Assembly (NCBI GenBank): GCA_018268465.1
Contig: JAFDWN010000015.1
Span: forward strand, 291,067 to 355,066
From: Actinomycetota bacterium
GTDB lineage: Bacteria > Actinomycetota > Actinomycetes > Mycobacteriales > Mycobacteriaceae
Direction of reading: 5' to 3'
DNA length: 64,000 nt
The notes beneath the pieces are model-generated. The model was not told the DNA's origin. It did not search any database and saw only the letters and a program-made list of their open reading frames with translations. Numbering within the stretch: the first letter of the stretch is position 1; every line of letters starts with the position of its first letter. Made by a program: the position numbers and the translations under genes. Below are positions 54,142 through 63,436 of the stretch, piece by piece.

Positions 54142-54833
54142 CCGTCCGCGTGCCGACCGCCGATCAGCTCGCATTCCTGGGTTCCGTCGACAGCCCGACG
54201 ATCGCCAACGCGATCGAACGGTTCGGTGTGCGCCCGCGGGGTGAGGGGTTCATCGGCGGATCGGTCCAGTGCGCCTTCCCCGAGCTGGGACCGATGGTGG
54301 GGTGCGCACTCACGGTGACCATGCAGAACCCCCACGACCGCGCCGCCTCACGGGACGGCTACTGGCAGATGTGGGAACGGCTCGAGGCCATGGACGGTCC
54401 GGTGGTGCTGATGATCGCCGATGCGAGCGGAGCGCCCGAACGGGTCGCCTACGCCGGCGAGATCATGAGCAGGCTGGCGATGCGCCTGGGTGCGGTCGGT
54501 ATGGCGACCGACGGCGCGCTGCGCGACGTGAACGAGGCGCATGCACTCGGCTTCCACTACTTCATGCGCTATCCGGTGGTGTCGCACGCGAACTTCGAGA
54601 TCGCTACGGTCGGCCAACCGATTCACCTCGACGGGCAACGGGTCGAGACGGGCGACCTGATCCACGGGGACGTCAACGGCATCGTGCTCATCCCGTGGGA
54701 GGTGCTCACCGACCTGCCCGCCGCCGTCGAGAGTGTCCGCACCAAAGAGGCCATCGACATGGCCTACATCGACAGTCCCGAGTTCACCCTCGACGGCTTC
54801 AGGGGGCTCGGCGGCTACGGGTCGCGGGGGTAA
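54138..54833 (+). CDS. RraA-family protein (4-hydroxy-4-methyl-2-oxoglutarate aldolase/oxaloacetate decarboxylase-like)
   Basis: 231 residues, RraA/HMG aldolase fold, divalent-metal dependent. The family motif VGMATDGALRDVNEA holds the Asp/Arg active-site pair and VVSHANFEIATVGQPIHLDGQRVETGDLIHGDVNGI matches the C-terminal half. Members cleave 4-hydroxy-4-methyl-2-oxoglutarate or decarboxylate oxaloacetate to pyruvate. GTG 54138 overlaps the FAD gene stop (GTGA). Oxaloacetate from D-tartrate dehydratase would be a sensible substrate. Not an RNase E inhibitor in this context. Confidence 0.85.
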   Translation: MTVRVPTADQLAFLGSVDSPTIANAIERFGVRPRGEGFIGGSVQCAFPELGPMVGCALTVTMQNPHDRAASRDGYWQMWERLEAMDGPVVLMIADASGAPERVAYAGEIMSRLAMRLGAVGMATDGALRDVNEAHALGFHYFMRYPVVSHANFEIATVGQPIHLDGQRVETGDLIHGDVNGIVLIPWEVLTDLPAAVESVRTKEAIDMAYIDSPEFTLDGFRGLGGYGSRG

Positions 54834-55254
54834 GCCGCGACCGGGGTGTTCCCCGCTGGACCGGATCCGACGTTCGGGCTACTGGTAGCCAAGCAGGAAG
54901 GTCCTGTGAGTTTGCTGACGGCGACTCGACGTTCTCGTCAATTTCGAATATTTTCAGCAAACTGGTAGACGATTCGTCTTGCCATTCACCACTGGCATGA
55001 AAGGCGCTGGTTTCAAGATCGAAAATCGTTCGGGCGCCTTCGAATACCGCATCTCCCCGGGCGTGGATCGGTCCGCGGCACAGGTTAGCCATTCGACATG
55101 AAAACGCAGTTTTGGCAATAGTCTGGCCAACCCCCGCTGACCGGTGCTACCGTCCGGGTGACGGTTCGCCGCCGGTCTGGAGTGCTCACCTTCAGCAAAG
55201 CACCTCTGGGGAAGGGTGCGCACCGGCGAGCGCGCCCTCGAGGGGAGGCAGTCA
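54834..55254. other. Intergenic region with several inverted repeats, no convincing gene
   Basis: 421 bases between the RraA and glycosyltransferase genes. Inverted repeats: GGGG-TGTT-CCCC (54843-54854), GGCTAC-TG-GTAGCC (54877-54890), and AGTTTGCTGA...TCAGCAAACT (54909-54918 and 54954-54963, 35-base loop). The middle (about 54.93-55.13 kb) is AT-richer. TAGTCT at 55119-55124 is a weak -10 candidate for the next gene. A minus-strand frame at 54799-55092 looks unlike a real protein and is not called. Confidence 0.5.
54843..54890. terminator. Hairpins after the RraA gene
   Basis: GGGG-TGTT-CCCC sits 10 bases after the RraA stop, followed by the GGCTAC-TG-GTAGCC palindrome at 54877-54890. Either could end the FAD-RraA transcript. 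No T-run. Confidence 0.4.
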
Positions 55255-56190
55255 GTGTCGTCAGATCAGTCGAACACCATGTCGGCGACCCTCCGCCGCG
55301 CGCCCACCTCCGGGGCGCCACCACGAAGACGGCAAATTCCCCGCCCGCAATCCAGCTGGCGACAGGCCAGTCATTCGCCGGACGGCAAGGGTGAGTTCTG
55401 CATCCCCGCCGTATCGTCGCATCAGAGTTTCCTCGACACGATCACCGCGCACTACGCGGGCGCCCACTCGGCCGGGCCGGTGCGATGGTTCAGGACAACC
55501 GAGTCGGCCACCGTCACCCTGGTCGTCCGCGGGGGCTACCCGGCCGACGGCATCGCCCAGCTACTCGACGGCATGCCCCCCGAGGTGGACGAGGTGCTGG
55601 TGCTGGGCGCCGACACCGGCACACCCATCACCCTCGGCGGTCGCCTCGACGTCCGCGTCGATCCCGGCCGGGGTGTGACCGACGCGCGGGGCGCACTGGC
55701 CGCGGCAACCGGCGACATCATCGTCGTCGTCGACGCCGGCGGGGGCCTCGCACCACGCGAGATCCGCCACCTCCTGCACTTCCTCACCAACGGCTACGAC
55801 TTCGTCAAAGGTTCGCGGTTCATCTGCGGCGGCGCTTCTGCCGAACTCACCGGGTTGCGGCGGCTCGGCAACCGGTGCGTCCTGGCAGTGTTCCACTGCC
55901 TGTACCGCAGCGCGATCACCGACCTGTGCTACCTGTCGTGCGCATTCCACCGCCGCGACCTGGAGCGGCTCGGTCCGGAAAGCCTCGGCGAGGACCTCGG
56001 CGCCGAACTGACCTTGCGCGCCCTGCGGGCAGGCCTGCGCATCGCCGAAATACCCATTTCCGAACAGCCTCAGCCCCGGCACAAGTCCAACGGCCGCGTG
56101 TTCCGCGACGGCGCCAGGGTGCTCAAGACGATCATCCGCATGCACGGATCGGCTCACCGCGGGGCGCCGGGGATCAGCGCAGCCGCGTGA
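55255..56190 (+). CDS. Divergent family 2-like glycosyltransferase
   Basis: 311 residues; GT2/dolichol-phosphate-mannose-synthase-like. Past a basic N-terminal 50 residues, the GT-A start ([19 protein letters not shown]) and the donor-binding strand [10 protein letters not shown] are recognisable, then [32 protein letters not shown] and the C-terminal [29 protein letters not shown]. The usual DxD/DADG acidic motif is DAGGG (Asp160-Ala-Gly162), lacking the second acid, and the usual PAYNEE start is absent. It may therefore be an inactive or altered enzyme. GTG 55255 has AGGGGAGG 6 bases upstream. Converges on hisS with a 17-base overlap. Confidence 0.75.
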   Translation: MSSDQSNTMSATLRRAPTSGAPPRRRQIPRPQSSWRQASHSPDGKGEFCIPAVSSHQSFLDTITAHYAGAHSAGPVRWFRTTESATVTLVVRGGYPADGIAQLLDGMPPEVDEVLVLGADTGTPITLGGRLDVRVDPGRGVTDARGALAAATGDIIVVVDAGGGLAPREIRHLLHFLTNGYDFVKGSRFICGGASAELTGLRRLGNRCVLAVFHCLYRSAITDLCYLSCAFHRRDLERLGPESLGEDLGAELTLRALRAGLRIAEIPISEQPQPRHKSNGRVFRDGARVLKTIIRMHGSAHRGAPGISAAA

Positions 56191-57463
56191 GCACCTCGGT
56201 GACCACACCGTCGGCGCCGACATCCACCTGCGCACCCGTCGAGAGGTCCTTGACGCCGACCGTGCCCGCCTCGATATCGCGGTCACCGGCGACGAGCGCG
56301 ATGCGCGCCCCCGACCGGTCGGCGGAGCGCATCGCACCCTTCACCCCACGGTCGCCGTAAGCCAGATCCACCCGCAGGCCCGCCCCACGCAACTCCGCGG
56401 CCACCACGGCCAAACGCAACTTCGCCTGCTCCCCCAGCGGGACGCAGAACACCTCCACGCGCGCGGTGTCCCCGACGGTCTTCCCCTCCGCCGCCAGCGC
56501 CAGCAGAGCGCGGTCGACACCGAGCCCGAAGCCGATGCCCGACAGATCCTTGCCCCCGAGCTGGCGCATCAGGCCGTCGTAGCGGCCGCCGCCACCGATG
56601 CCGGACTGCGCGCCCAGCCCGTCGTGGACGAATTCGAACGTGGTCTTGGTGTAGTAGTCCAGCCCGCGTACCATCCGCGGATTGATCACATAGGGCACCG
56701 CAAGCGCATCCAGGTGGGCCAGCACGGTGTCGAAGTGCTTCTTGGCCTCATCCGAGAGGTGGTCGAGCATCAACGGTGCGGCGGCGGTCATCTCACGAAC
56801 ATGCGGGCGCTTGTCGTCGAGGACACGCAGCGGATTGATCTGCGCCCGCCGGCGCGTCTCGTCGTCGAGATCCAGCGAGAACAGGAACTCCTGCAGCAGC
56901 TCCCGATACTGCGGCCGGCAGCTGTCGTCGCCCAGCGACGTGATCTCCAGCCGGAAACCGTCGAGTCCCAACGACCGGAAGCCGGCGTCGGCGACGGCGA
57001 TCACCTCGGCGTCCAGCGCCGGATCGTCCACCCCGATCGCCTCGACGCCCACCTGCTGCAACTGGCGGTAGCGCCCCGCCTGGGGCCGCTCGTAGCGGAA
57101 GAACTGACCCGAGTAGCACAGTTTGACCGGCAGCGAACCGCGATCCAGGCCGTGCTCGATCACCGCGCGCATCACCCCCGCGGTGCCCTCCGGCCGCAGC
57201 GTCACCGACCGGTCACCCCGGTCGGCGAAGGTGTACATCTCCTTGGTCACCACGTCGGTCGACTCCCCGACACCGCGGGCGAACAGCGCCGTGTCCTCGA
57301 AGATCGGCAGTTCGACGTCGGCATAGCCGGCGCGGCGCGCGGCGGCGAGCAGCCCGTCGCGCACGGCCACGAACTGCGCCGAATCCGGGGGCAGATAGTC
57401 CGGCACACCCTTGGGCGCGCGGAATGACGACGGTGTCGACGGGGGCGTTGACGATTCGGTCAC
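56174..57463 (-). CDS. hisS: Histidyl-tRNA synthetase
   Basis: 429 residues, class IIa. [13 protein letters not shown] is the N-terminal hallmark, motif 2 is [21 protein letters not shown], the histidine-binding motifs [14 protein letters not shown] and [33 protein letters not shown] are intact, and motif 3 is [15 protein letters not shown]. The C-terminal anticodon domain follows. GTG 57463 overlaps the glyoxalase II stop (GTGA). Corresponds to Rv2580c in order. Confidence 0.97.
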   Translation of the reverse strand: MTESSTPPSTPSSFRAPKGVPDYLPPDSAQFVAVRDGLLAAARRAGYADVELPIFEDTALFARGVGESTDVVTKEMYTFADRGDRSVTLRPEGTAGVMRAVIEHGLDRGSLPVKLCYSGQFFRYERPQAGRYRQLQQVGVEAIGVDDPALDAEVIAVADAGFRSLGLDGFRLEITSLGDDSCRPQYRELLQEFLFSLDLDDETRRRAQINPLRVLDDKRPHVREMTAAAPLMLDHLSDEAKKHFDTVLAHLDALAVPYVINPRMVRGLDYYTKTTFEFVHDGLGAQSGIGGGGRYDGLMRQLGGKDLSGIGFGLGVDRALLALAAEGKTVGDTARVEVFCVPLGEQAKLRLAVVAAELRGAGLRVDLAYGDRGVKGAMRSADRSGARIALVAGDRDIEAGTVGVKDLSTGAQVDVGADGVVTEVLTRLR

Positions 57464-58125
57464 AGAGTCAAACCTTCGAGGAACGGGTTGGTGCGGCGTT
57501 CGACGCCGACGGTGGACTTCGGGCCGTGCCCAGGTAGTAGCACAGTGTCGTCGTCGAGCACCAACAGTTTTGTCACGATCGAGCCGAGCAGGTCGCGTCC
57601 GCTGCCGCCGAACAGGTCCGTGCGCCCGATCGACCCGCGGAACAGCGTGTCACCGGTCAGGACCAGCGGTTGCGTCCCGTCGGTGACCCGGAAGACCACC
57701 GACCCCCTGGTGTGGCCCGGCGTGTGATCGACCGTCACGCCGACTCCCCCGATGTCGATCGTGCCGCCGTCCGCGTCCAGCTCGATGACCTGCCGGGGTT
57801 CCCGGAACAGCGCTCCCAGCAGCATCTGGCCGATCCGCGGACCGAACCCCTTGATCGGGTCGGTGAGCATGAACCGGTCCTCGGGGTGGATGTAGGCCGG
57901 GCAGCCGTAGGTGTCGGCGACCTTCTGCGCCGACCAGATGTGGTCGATGTGGCCGTGGGTCAGCAGCACCGCCGCCGGGGTCAGGCGATGTTCGTCGAGG
58001 ATCCGCCGCAACGGGGCCATCGCACGCTGGCCCGGGTCGACGACGATCGCGTCCGCCCCGGCCCGCGGCGCGAGCACATAACAGTTGCACTGCAACATGC
58101 CCGCCGGGAAACCGGTGATCAACAC
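57460..58125 (-). CDS. Metallo-beta-lactamase-fold hydrolase (glyoxalase II, Rv2581c type)
   Basis: 221 residues, a glyoxalase II-like hydrolase with the zinc motif THGHIDH at 56-62 and further ligands in [24 protein letters not shown] and [11 protein letters not shown]. Shorter than human glyoxalase II, as usual for bacterial single-domain forms. Hydrolyses thioesters such as S-lactoylglutathione or mycothiol analogues; in mycobacteria a mycothiol-dependent role is plausible but unshown. GTG 58125. Coupled to hisS. Confidence 0.9.
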   Translation of the reverse strand: MLITGFPAGMLQCNCYVLAPRAGADAIVVDPGQRAMAPLRRILDEHRLTPAAVLLTHGHIDHIWSAQKVADTYGCPAYIHPEDRFMLTDPIKGFGPRIGQMLLGALFREPRQVIELDADGGTIDIGGVGVTVDHTPGHTRGSVVFRVTDGTQPLVLTGDTLFRGSIGRTDLFGGSGRDLLGSIVTKLLVLDDDTVLLPGHGPKSTVGVERRTNPFLEGLTL

Positions 58126-58244
58126 GGAGCCCAGTTTCCCATCCGCCGATGACGCGGGTCGTAAGGGCCACGCTCAGCAATGCCTGGCACACTCGTTGCG
58201 GATCTCCGAAGATGCACGACCCAAGACACGAAGGGACACCGGCG

Positions 58245-59120
58245 GTGCCGACCAACGAACAACGGCGAGCGACGGCGAAACGCAAACTCGAGCGGCAGCT
58301 GGAGCGGCGGGCCGCCCAGGCGCGCCGCCGCCGGATCTACACGATCGCCGGATCGGCGCTCGCCGCCGTCGTCGTGATCGGAGCCGTCGTGGCCACCGTC
58401 GTCATCACCAACCGCGATTCGGGCACCAACACCGCGGAGGCGGCCACCACCACCGAGACCACGTCGGCCCCGCCCGTCCCCGCCAACGGACAACTGCCGC
58501 CGTTCGTCGCCCCCGCCAATCTGGGTGGGGACTGCCAGTACCCGGCCGCGGCGGCCGCGAGTAAACAGAACAACCCGCCGCGGACCGGCAAGGTGCCGAC
58601 CGACCCGGCGCAGGTCAGCGCCAGTGTGAGCACCAATCAGGGCAATATCGGGCTGCAGCTGGACAATGCGAAGTCGCCCTGCACGGTCAACAGCTTCGCC
58701 AGCCTGGCTCAGCAGGGATACTTCAACGACACCCCGTGTCACCGGCTGACCACCAGCGCCGGCCTCTCGGTGCTGCAATGCGGCGACCCGACCGGCACCG
58801 GCACCGGCGGACCCGGCTACCAGTTCGCCAACGAATACCCCACCGACCAGTACCAGCCGGGGGACCCGGCGCTGCAACAGCCGGTGGTGTATCCGCGCGG
58901 CACGCTGGCCATGGCGAACGCCGGTGAGGGCACCAACGGCAGCCAGTTCTTCCTGGTCTACCAGGATTCGCAGCTGCCACCCAACTACACCGTGTTCGGC
59001 ACGATCGACGAAACCGGTCTGGCCACGCTGGACAAGATCGCGCAGGGCGGTGTCGCCGGCGGCGGCGCCGACGGCAAGCCGGCCACCGACGTGCAGATCA
59101 AGTCCGTTCAGCTGGACTAG
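58245..59120 (+). CDS. ppiB: Membrane-anchored peptidyl-prolyl cis-trans isomerase (cyclophilin)
   Basis: 291 residues. Basic N-terminus RRATAKRKLERQLERRAAQARRRR, one membrane segment (IAGSALAAVVVIGAVVATVVI) and a Thr/Ser linker, then the cyclophilin domain with the active Arg in PCHRLTTSAG and the LQCGDPTGTGTGGPGYQFANEYP and GTLAMANAGEGTNGSQFFLVY segments. As in Rv2582, GTG 58245 is used because the N-terminus matches from there, with GAAGGG upstream. Acts outside the membrane on proline peptide bonds. Followed 15 bases later by a paralogue. Confidence 0.93.
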   Translation: MPTNEQRRATAKRKLERQLERRAAQARRRRIYTIAGSALAAVVVIGAVVATVVITNRDSGTNTAEAATTTETTSAPPVPANGQLPPFVAPANLGGDCQYPAAAAASKQNNPPRTGKVPTDPAQVSASVSTNQGNIGLQLDNAKSPCTVNSFASLAQQGYFNDTPCHRLTTSAGLSVLQCGDPTGTGTGGPGYQFANEYPTDQYQPGDPALQQPVVYPRGTLAMANAGEGTNGSQFFLVYQDSQLPPNYTVFGTIDETGLATLDKIAQGGVAGGGADGKPATDVQIKSVQLD

Positions 59121-59135
59121 GTACGGCCGCCGCGC

Positions 59136-60131
59136 GTGACCGTGCCCCCGCCGTACGGCGGATACCCTCCACCCGGCTACCCGGACCATCCCGGCTACCC
59201 GGCGCAGCGCCCCACCAACGGGATGGCGATTGCGTCGCTGGTGTGCGCGTTCCTGTTCGCCCCGCTGGGCATCGTCTTCGGGCACATCTCGCTGGCGCAG
59301 ATCAGACGCACCGGCGAAGAGGGCCACGGGCTGGCGATTGCCGGGCTGGTGATCAGCTACCTGCTCACGCTGGTGTCGGTCATCGCCCTGGTGCTGTTCA
59401 CGGTCTTCTTCGTCTTCCTGGCGAGCCGGGCCAACGAGGCGATGGAGGACTGGAACCCCGGCGACTATCCGAACACCGCAGCCCCGCTGCCGGGTGACGG
59501 GCTGCCGCCGTTCAGTCCGCCCGCCGGGCTCGGCGCCAACTGCCAGTACCCGTCCGACGGCGAAGCGGCGAGCAGACCCGCGACGCCCCCTCGGACGGGC
59601 CGGGTGCCGACGGATCCGGCTCAGGTCAGCGCCAGTATGAGCACCGACCGGGGCGACATCGGGTTGCAGCTGGCCAACGGGATGTCACCGTGCACGGTCA
59701 ACAGTTTCGCCAGCCTGGCCCAGCAGGGATTCTTCGACGACACCCCGTGCCACCGGCTGACCACCTCACCGCAACTGGGCGTGCTGCAGTGCGGCGACCC
59801 CTCCGGCAGCGGCACCGGGGGCCCCGGCTACCGCTTCGTCAACGAATATCCGACCAACCAGTACCGGCTGTCCGACCCCGCGCTGCGCAGCCCGGTCGTC
59901 TATCCGCGCGGCACCCTGGCGATGGCCAACGCCGGGCCGGGCACCAACGGCAGCCAGTTCTTCCTCGTGTACGCCGACTCCCTGCTGCCGCCGACCTACA
60001 CCGTGTTCGGCACCGTCGACGAGACCGGACTGGCCACCGTCGACAAGATCGCCGCGGGCGGTGTGGCCGGCGGCGGCGACGACGGTGAGCCCGCGACGCC
60101 GGTCACGGTCACCTCGATCCGGCTGGACTGA
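59136..60131 (+). CDS. Second membrane cyclophilin with a DUF4190-like N-terminal half
   Basis: 331 residues. Pro/Tyr/Gly-rich start (PPPYGGYPPPGYPDHPG), then two membrane segments in a DUF4190-like block (MAIASLVCAFLFAPLGIVFG, HGLAIAGLVISYLLTLVSVIALVLF). The C-terminal half is a near copy of the neighbouring cyclophilin: DPAQVSASMSTDRGDIGLQL, PCHRLTTSPQLGVLQCGDPSGSGTGGPGYRF and GTLAMANAGPGTNGSQFFLVY. GTG 59136 starts it 15 bases after ppiB, so it is the product of a tandem duplication with a different membrane module. Same activity and location expected. Confidence 0.9.
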   Translation: MTVPPPYGGYPPPGYPDHPGYPAQRPTNGMAIASLVCAFLFAPLGIVFGHISLAQIRRTGEEGHGLAIAGLVISYLLTLVSVIALVLFTVFFVFLASRANEAMEDWNPGDYPNTAAPLPGDGLPPFSPPAGLGANCQYPSDGEAASRPATPPRTGRVPTDPAQVSASMSTDRGDIGLQLANGMSPCTVNSFASLAQQGFFDDTPCHRLTTSPQLGVLQCGDPSGSGTGGPGYRFVNEYPTNQYRLSDPALRSPVVYPRGTLAMANAGPGTNGSQFFLVYADSLLPPTYTVFGTVDETGLATVDKIAAGGVAGGGDDGEPATPVTVTSIRLD

Positions 60132-60143
60132 TCCCAGGGCACG

Positions 60144-60170
60144 CCGAGCGTGGGCCGTGTGCACGCTCGG
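60144..60170 (+). terminator. Hairpin after the second cyclophilin gene
   Basis: CCGAGCGTG (60144-60152) and CACGCTCGG (60162-60170) form a perfect 9-bp stem with a 9-base loop, 13 bases after the stop at 60131. Outer arms GCACGCCG and CGGCGTGC extend the folded region. Confidence 0.6.
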
Positions 60171-60298
60171 TCGTGGTTCGGCGTGCACCGGGCCCGCAAT
60201 CGGCGACCGGAGCACCGCACGACGAAACACTCTGTCTCGTAATGCCTCTGACATCGGCGGCCACGGCGCGGGGTGCGCCGATCGCGGCGCGCGACTGC

Positions 60299-60304
60299 TA
60301 GCGT
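60299..60304 (+). promoter_or_regulatory. -10 element of the DUF2161 gene
   Basis: TAGCGT followed by 8 bases and ATG 60313. There is no ribosome-binding site, so the transcript is probably leaderless or nearly so, and this fixes the start chosen. Confidence 0.5.
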
Positions 60305-60312
60305 GCACCGGT

Positions 60313-60966
60313 ATGCCCATCGAAAGCGACCTGTATCCGCCGGTCAAGGCGCTGCTGGAAGCTCAGGGCTATGACGTGAAAGGCGAAGTGCGTGGCTGCG
60401 ATGTCGTCGCGGTCCGCGGAACGGAACCACCGGTCGTGGTCGAACTCAAGACCGCGTTCTCGCTGACGCTGGTCCTTCAGGGTGTCGACCGCCTTGCCAT
60501 CACCGATGCGGTGTACCTTGCCGTTGGCCGAATGCCCAAGCGGCTCAAGGATGTCCGCAAACTCTGCCGCCGAATCGGGCTCGGGCTGATCGTCGTCGAC
60601 GGCGGTCGCGCGGATGTCGTGCTCGACCCGCTGCCCTACACACCGCGCAAGGACAAACGCAAGGCCGGCCGCCTGCTCGGCGAACACGCGCGGCGGGTCG
60701 GCGACCCCAACCGCGGCGGCTCGACGACGCGGGTCCCGATGGTCACCGCCTACCGGCAGGAAGCGCTGCGCTGCGCCGAATTACTGCTCGCCGGACCGAT
60801 GCGGTTATCCGATATGCGCGCCGCCGCTGACGTCCCCAACGCGGCCAAGATCCTGCAACGCGACTACTACGGCTGGTTCGAGCGGGTGGATCGCGGAACG
60901 TATGCCGTCACTCCGACGGGACGCGCCGGGGTTGCCCACCACCCGCAGGCACTTCCGCGAACGTAA
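60313..60966 (+). CDS. DUF2161-family, PD-(D/E)XK nuclease-like protein with winged helix
   Basis: 217 residues. The N-terminal core shows the nuclease-type pattern: EVRGCDVVAV with Asp30, and VVVELKTAF with Glu44 and Lys46, on a beta-strand after the helix LYPPVKALLEAQGYDV. A basic middle (TPRKDKRKAGRLL) and a C-terminal DNA-binding winged-helix-like part (RLSDMRAAADVPNAAKILQRDYYGWFERV) follow. Family members are annotated as putative phosphodiesterases; function is not known. ATG 60313; converges on relA over a hairpin. Located between two core genes. Confidence 0.78.
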   Translation: MPIESDLYPPVKALLEAQGYDVKGEVRGCDVVAVRGTEPPVVVELKTAFSLTLVLQGVDRLAITDAVYLAVGRMPKRLKDVRKLCRRIGLGLIVVDGGRADVVLDPLPYTPRKDKRKAGRLLGEHARRVGDPNRGGSTTRVPMVTAYRQEALRCAELLLAGPMRLSDMRAAADVPNAAKILQRDYYGWFERVDRGTYAVTPTGRAGVAHHPQALPRT

Positions 60967-61013
60967 CGCCACGGCGGCGAATCGCCCGATTCTCCACCAT
61001 GGGGTTACGTTCG
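60958..61013. terminator. Bidirectional hairpin between DUF2161 and relA
   Basis: CGAACGTAAC (60958-60967) and GTTACGTTCG (61004-61013) are a perfect 10-bp inverted repeat with a 36-base loop that partly pairs further (CC/GG). The left arm covers the DUF2161 stop, and relA ends at 61028. Confidence 0.55.
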
Positions 61014-61027
61014 TGGCGCAACCGCGA

Positions 61028-63385
61028 TTACGCCGCCGAGGTCACCCGGTAGACGTCGTAGACGCCCTCCACGTTGCGCACCACGCTGAGCAGATGTCCG
61101 AGGTGCTTGGGGTCACCCATCTCGAAGGTGAATCTGCTGATCGCCACCCGGTCGTTGGACGTGGTCACCGACGCCGACAGGATGTTCACCTTCTCGTCGG
61201 CCAGCACCCGGGTCACATCCGAGAGCAGCCGGTGCCGGTCGAGCGCCTCCACCTGGATGGCGACGAGGAACACCGACGACGGCGACGGCGCCCACTCCAC
61301 CTCGATGATCCGTTCCGACTGCTGCTGCAGCGACGTGGCATTGGTGCAGTCGGTGCGGTGCACGCTGACACCGCCGCCGCGGGTCACGAAACCCATGATG
61401 TTGTCGCCGGGAACCGGGGTGCAGCACTTCGCCAGTTTGGTCAGCACACCGGGCGCACCGGGCACCGCCACCCCGGTGTCGTCGGTGTTGCGCTGACGCA
61501 CCGGCATGGTCGCCGGAGTGGACCGCTCGGCGAGTTCGTCCTCGGCGGCGTCATCCCCGCCGATCTGGGCGAGCAGACGCTGCACGACGTGACGCGCCGA
61601 GACGTGTCCCTCCCCCACCGCGGTGTACAGCGCGGACACGTCGGCGTAGCGCAGCTCCCTGGCCATTGCCGCCATCGTCTCGGCATTGAGTAAGCGCTGC
61701 AACGGAAGTCCGCCGCGACGAACCTCACGGGCGATGGCATCCTTGCCCGCCTCCAGCGCCTCCTCCCGGCGCTCCTTGGCGAACCACTGCCGGATCTTGG
61801 CCTTGGCCCGCGGCGACACCACAAAGCTCTGCCAGTCCCGCGACGGCCCCGCGTTGGGCGCCTTGGACGTGAAGATCTCGACGACCTCACCGTTGTCGAG
61901 TTTGCGCTCCAGCGCCACCAGCCGGCCGTTCACCCGCGCCCCGATGCAGCGGTGCCCGACCTCGGTGTGCACCGCATAGGCGAAGTCCACCGGCGTCGAC
62001 CCCGCAGGCAGCGTGATCACGTCGCCCTTGGGGGTGAAGACGAAGATCTCTTGCACCGCAAGGTCGTAACGCAGCGACTCCAGGAACTCCCCCGGGTCGG
62101 CCGCCTCCCGCTGCCAGTCGAGCAGCTGCCGCATCCAGGCCATATCGTCGATCTCGGCCGCGGAGTTACTCGGCGGAACCCCGTTGCGGCCCTTGGCTTC
62201 CTTGTAACGCCAGTGCGCGGCGATGCCGTACTCGGCGGTGCGGTGCATATCGTAGGTGCGGATCTGCACCTCCAGCGGCTTGCCCTCGGGGCCGACGACG
62301 GTGGTGTGCAGCGACTGGTACACACCGAACCGCGGCTGGGCGATGTAGTCCTTGAACCGTCCGGCCATCGGCTGCCAGATCGAATGCACCACACCCACCG
62401 CCGCGTAGCAGTCCCGGATCTCGTCGCACAGGATGCGCACGCCCACCAGATCGTGGATGTCGTCGAAGTCGCGGCCCTTGACGATCATCTTCTGGTAGAT
62501 CGACCAGTAGTGCTTCGGCCTGCCCTCCACCGTGGCGTTGATCCTCATCGCACCCAGCGCCGAGGCGATCTCGGCCCGCACCTTGGCCAGGTAGGTGTCC
62601 CGCGACGGCGCCCGGTCGGCGACCAGCCGAACGATCTCCTCGTACCTCTTCGGGTGCAGGATCGCGAACGACAGGTCCTCGAGCTCCCACTTGACCGTGG
62701 CCATCCCGAGGCGGTGCGCCAGCGGCGCAATCACCTCCAGCGTCTCGCGGGCCTTGCGGGCCTGCTTCTCGGGCGGCAGGAAGCGCATCGTGCGCATGTT
62801 GTGCAGCCGGTCGGCGACCTTGATCACCAGCACGCGCGGATCGCGGGCCATGGCGATGATCATCTTGCGGATGGTCTCGCCCTCGGCCGCGGTGCCCAGC
62901 ACCACCTTGTCCAGCTTGGTCACCCCGTCGACGAGGTGGCCCACCTCGCTGCCGAAGTCAGACGTCAACTCCTCCAGGGTGTAACCCGTGTCCTCCACCG
63001 TGTCGTGCAGCAGCGCAGCCACCAGCGTGGTGGTGTCCATGCCGAGCTCAGCCAGGATGTTGGCCACCGCCAGCGGGTGGGTGATGTAGGGGTCACCGGA
63101 GCGGCGCAGCTGGGACGCGTGCCGCTGCTCGGCGACCTCGTAGGACCGCTGCAGCAGTGTCAGGTCGGCTTTCGGGTAGATCTCTCGATGTACCGCGACC
63201 AGCGGTTCCAGCACGGGATTGATGGCGCTGCGCTGCGCGGTGATGCGGCGGGCCAGCCGCGCACGCACCCGCCGCGACGCACTGGAAGACGTCTTGGGGA
63301 TCTCCAGCGCGGCGGTGTCGGTCACTGCAGACGCCGACTGCACCGCCTGCCCGGAACCGGACTCGGTGTGAGTATCGCCTGCCAC
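61028..63385 (-). CDS. relA: Bifunctional (p)ppGpp synthetase/hydrolase RelA/SpoT (Rel)
   Basis: About 785 residues, closely matching mycobacterial Rel. N-terminal HD hydrolase domain with the His-Asp pair in [12 protein letters not shown] (about 127-137), synthetase domain with [30 protein letters not shown] domain with [31 protein letters not shown], and C-terminal zinc-finger and ACT domains with [23 protein letters not shown]. Synthesises and breaks down the stringent alarmone. GTG 63385 is favoured because AGGAGG is 6 bases upstream; GTG 63391 would add two residues. Corresponds to Rv2583c. Confidence 0.97.
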   Translation of the reverse strand: MAGDTHTESGSGQAVQSASAVTDTAALEIPKTSSSASRRVRARLARRITAQRSAINPVLEPLVAVHREIYPKADLTLLQRSYEVAEQRHASQLRRSGDPYITHPLAVANILAELGMDTTTLVAALLHDTVEDTGYTLEELTSDFGSEVGHLVDGVTKLDKVVLGTAAEGETIRKMIIAMARDPRVLVIKVADRLHNMRTMRFLPPEKQARKARETLEVIAPLAHRLGMATVKWELEDLSFAILHPKRYEEIVRLVADRAPSRDTYLAKVRAEIASALGAMRINATVEGRPKHYWSIYQKMIVKGRDFDDIHDLVGVRILCDEIRDCYAAVGVVHSIWQPMAGRFKDYIAQPRFGVYQSLHTTVVGPEGKPLEVQIRTYDMHRTAEYGIAAHWRYKEAKGRNGVPPSNSAAEIDDMAWMRQLLDWQREAADPGEFLESLRYDLAVQEIFVFTPKGDVITLPAGSTPVDFAYAVHTEVGHRCIGARVNGRLVALERKLDNGEVVEIFTSKAPNAGPSRDWQSFVVSPRAKAKIRQWFAKERREEALEAGKDAIAREVRRGGLPLQRLLNAETMAAMARELRYADVSALYTAVGEGHVSARHVVQRLLAQIGGDDAAEDELAERSTPATMPVRQRNTDDTGVAVPGAPGVLTKLAKCCTPVPGDNIMGFVTRGGGVSVHRTDCTNATSLQQQSERIIEVEWAPSPSSVFLVAIQVEALDRHRLLSDVTRVLADEKVNILSASVTTSNDRVAISRFTFEMGDPKHLGHLLSVVRNVEGVYDVYRVTSAA

Positions 63386-63436
63386 CGCCACCTCCTCGTC
63401 GCGCCGCCGTGCCCAACCAGACTTCGAGGATATCGC

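Noticed and set aside
54799-55092. Minus-strand frame of 97 residues in the hairpin-rich gap
   Set aside because: It overlaps the RraA gene end, has no ribosome-binding site and its predicted protein resembles no known family.
60061-60312. Extended N-terminus of the DUF2161 gene
   Set aside because: The upstream 84 codons cross the previous gene and its terminator; the -10 and ATG at 60313 fit better.
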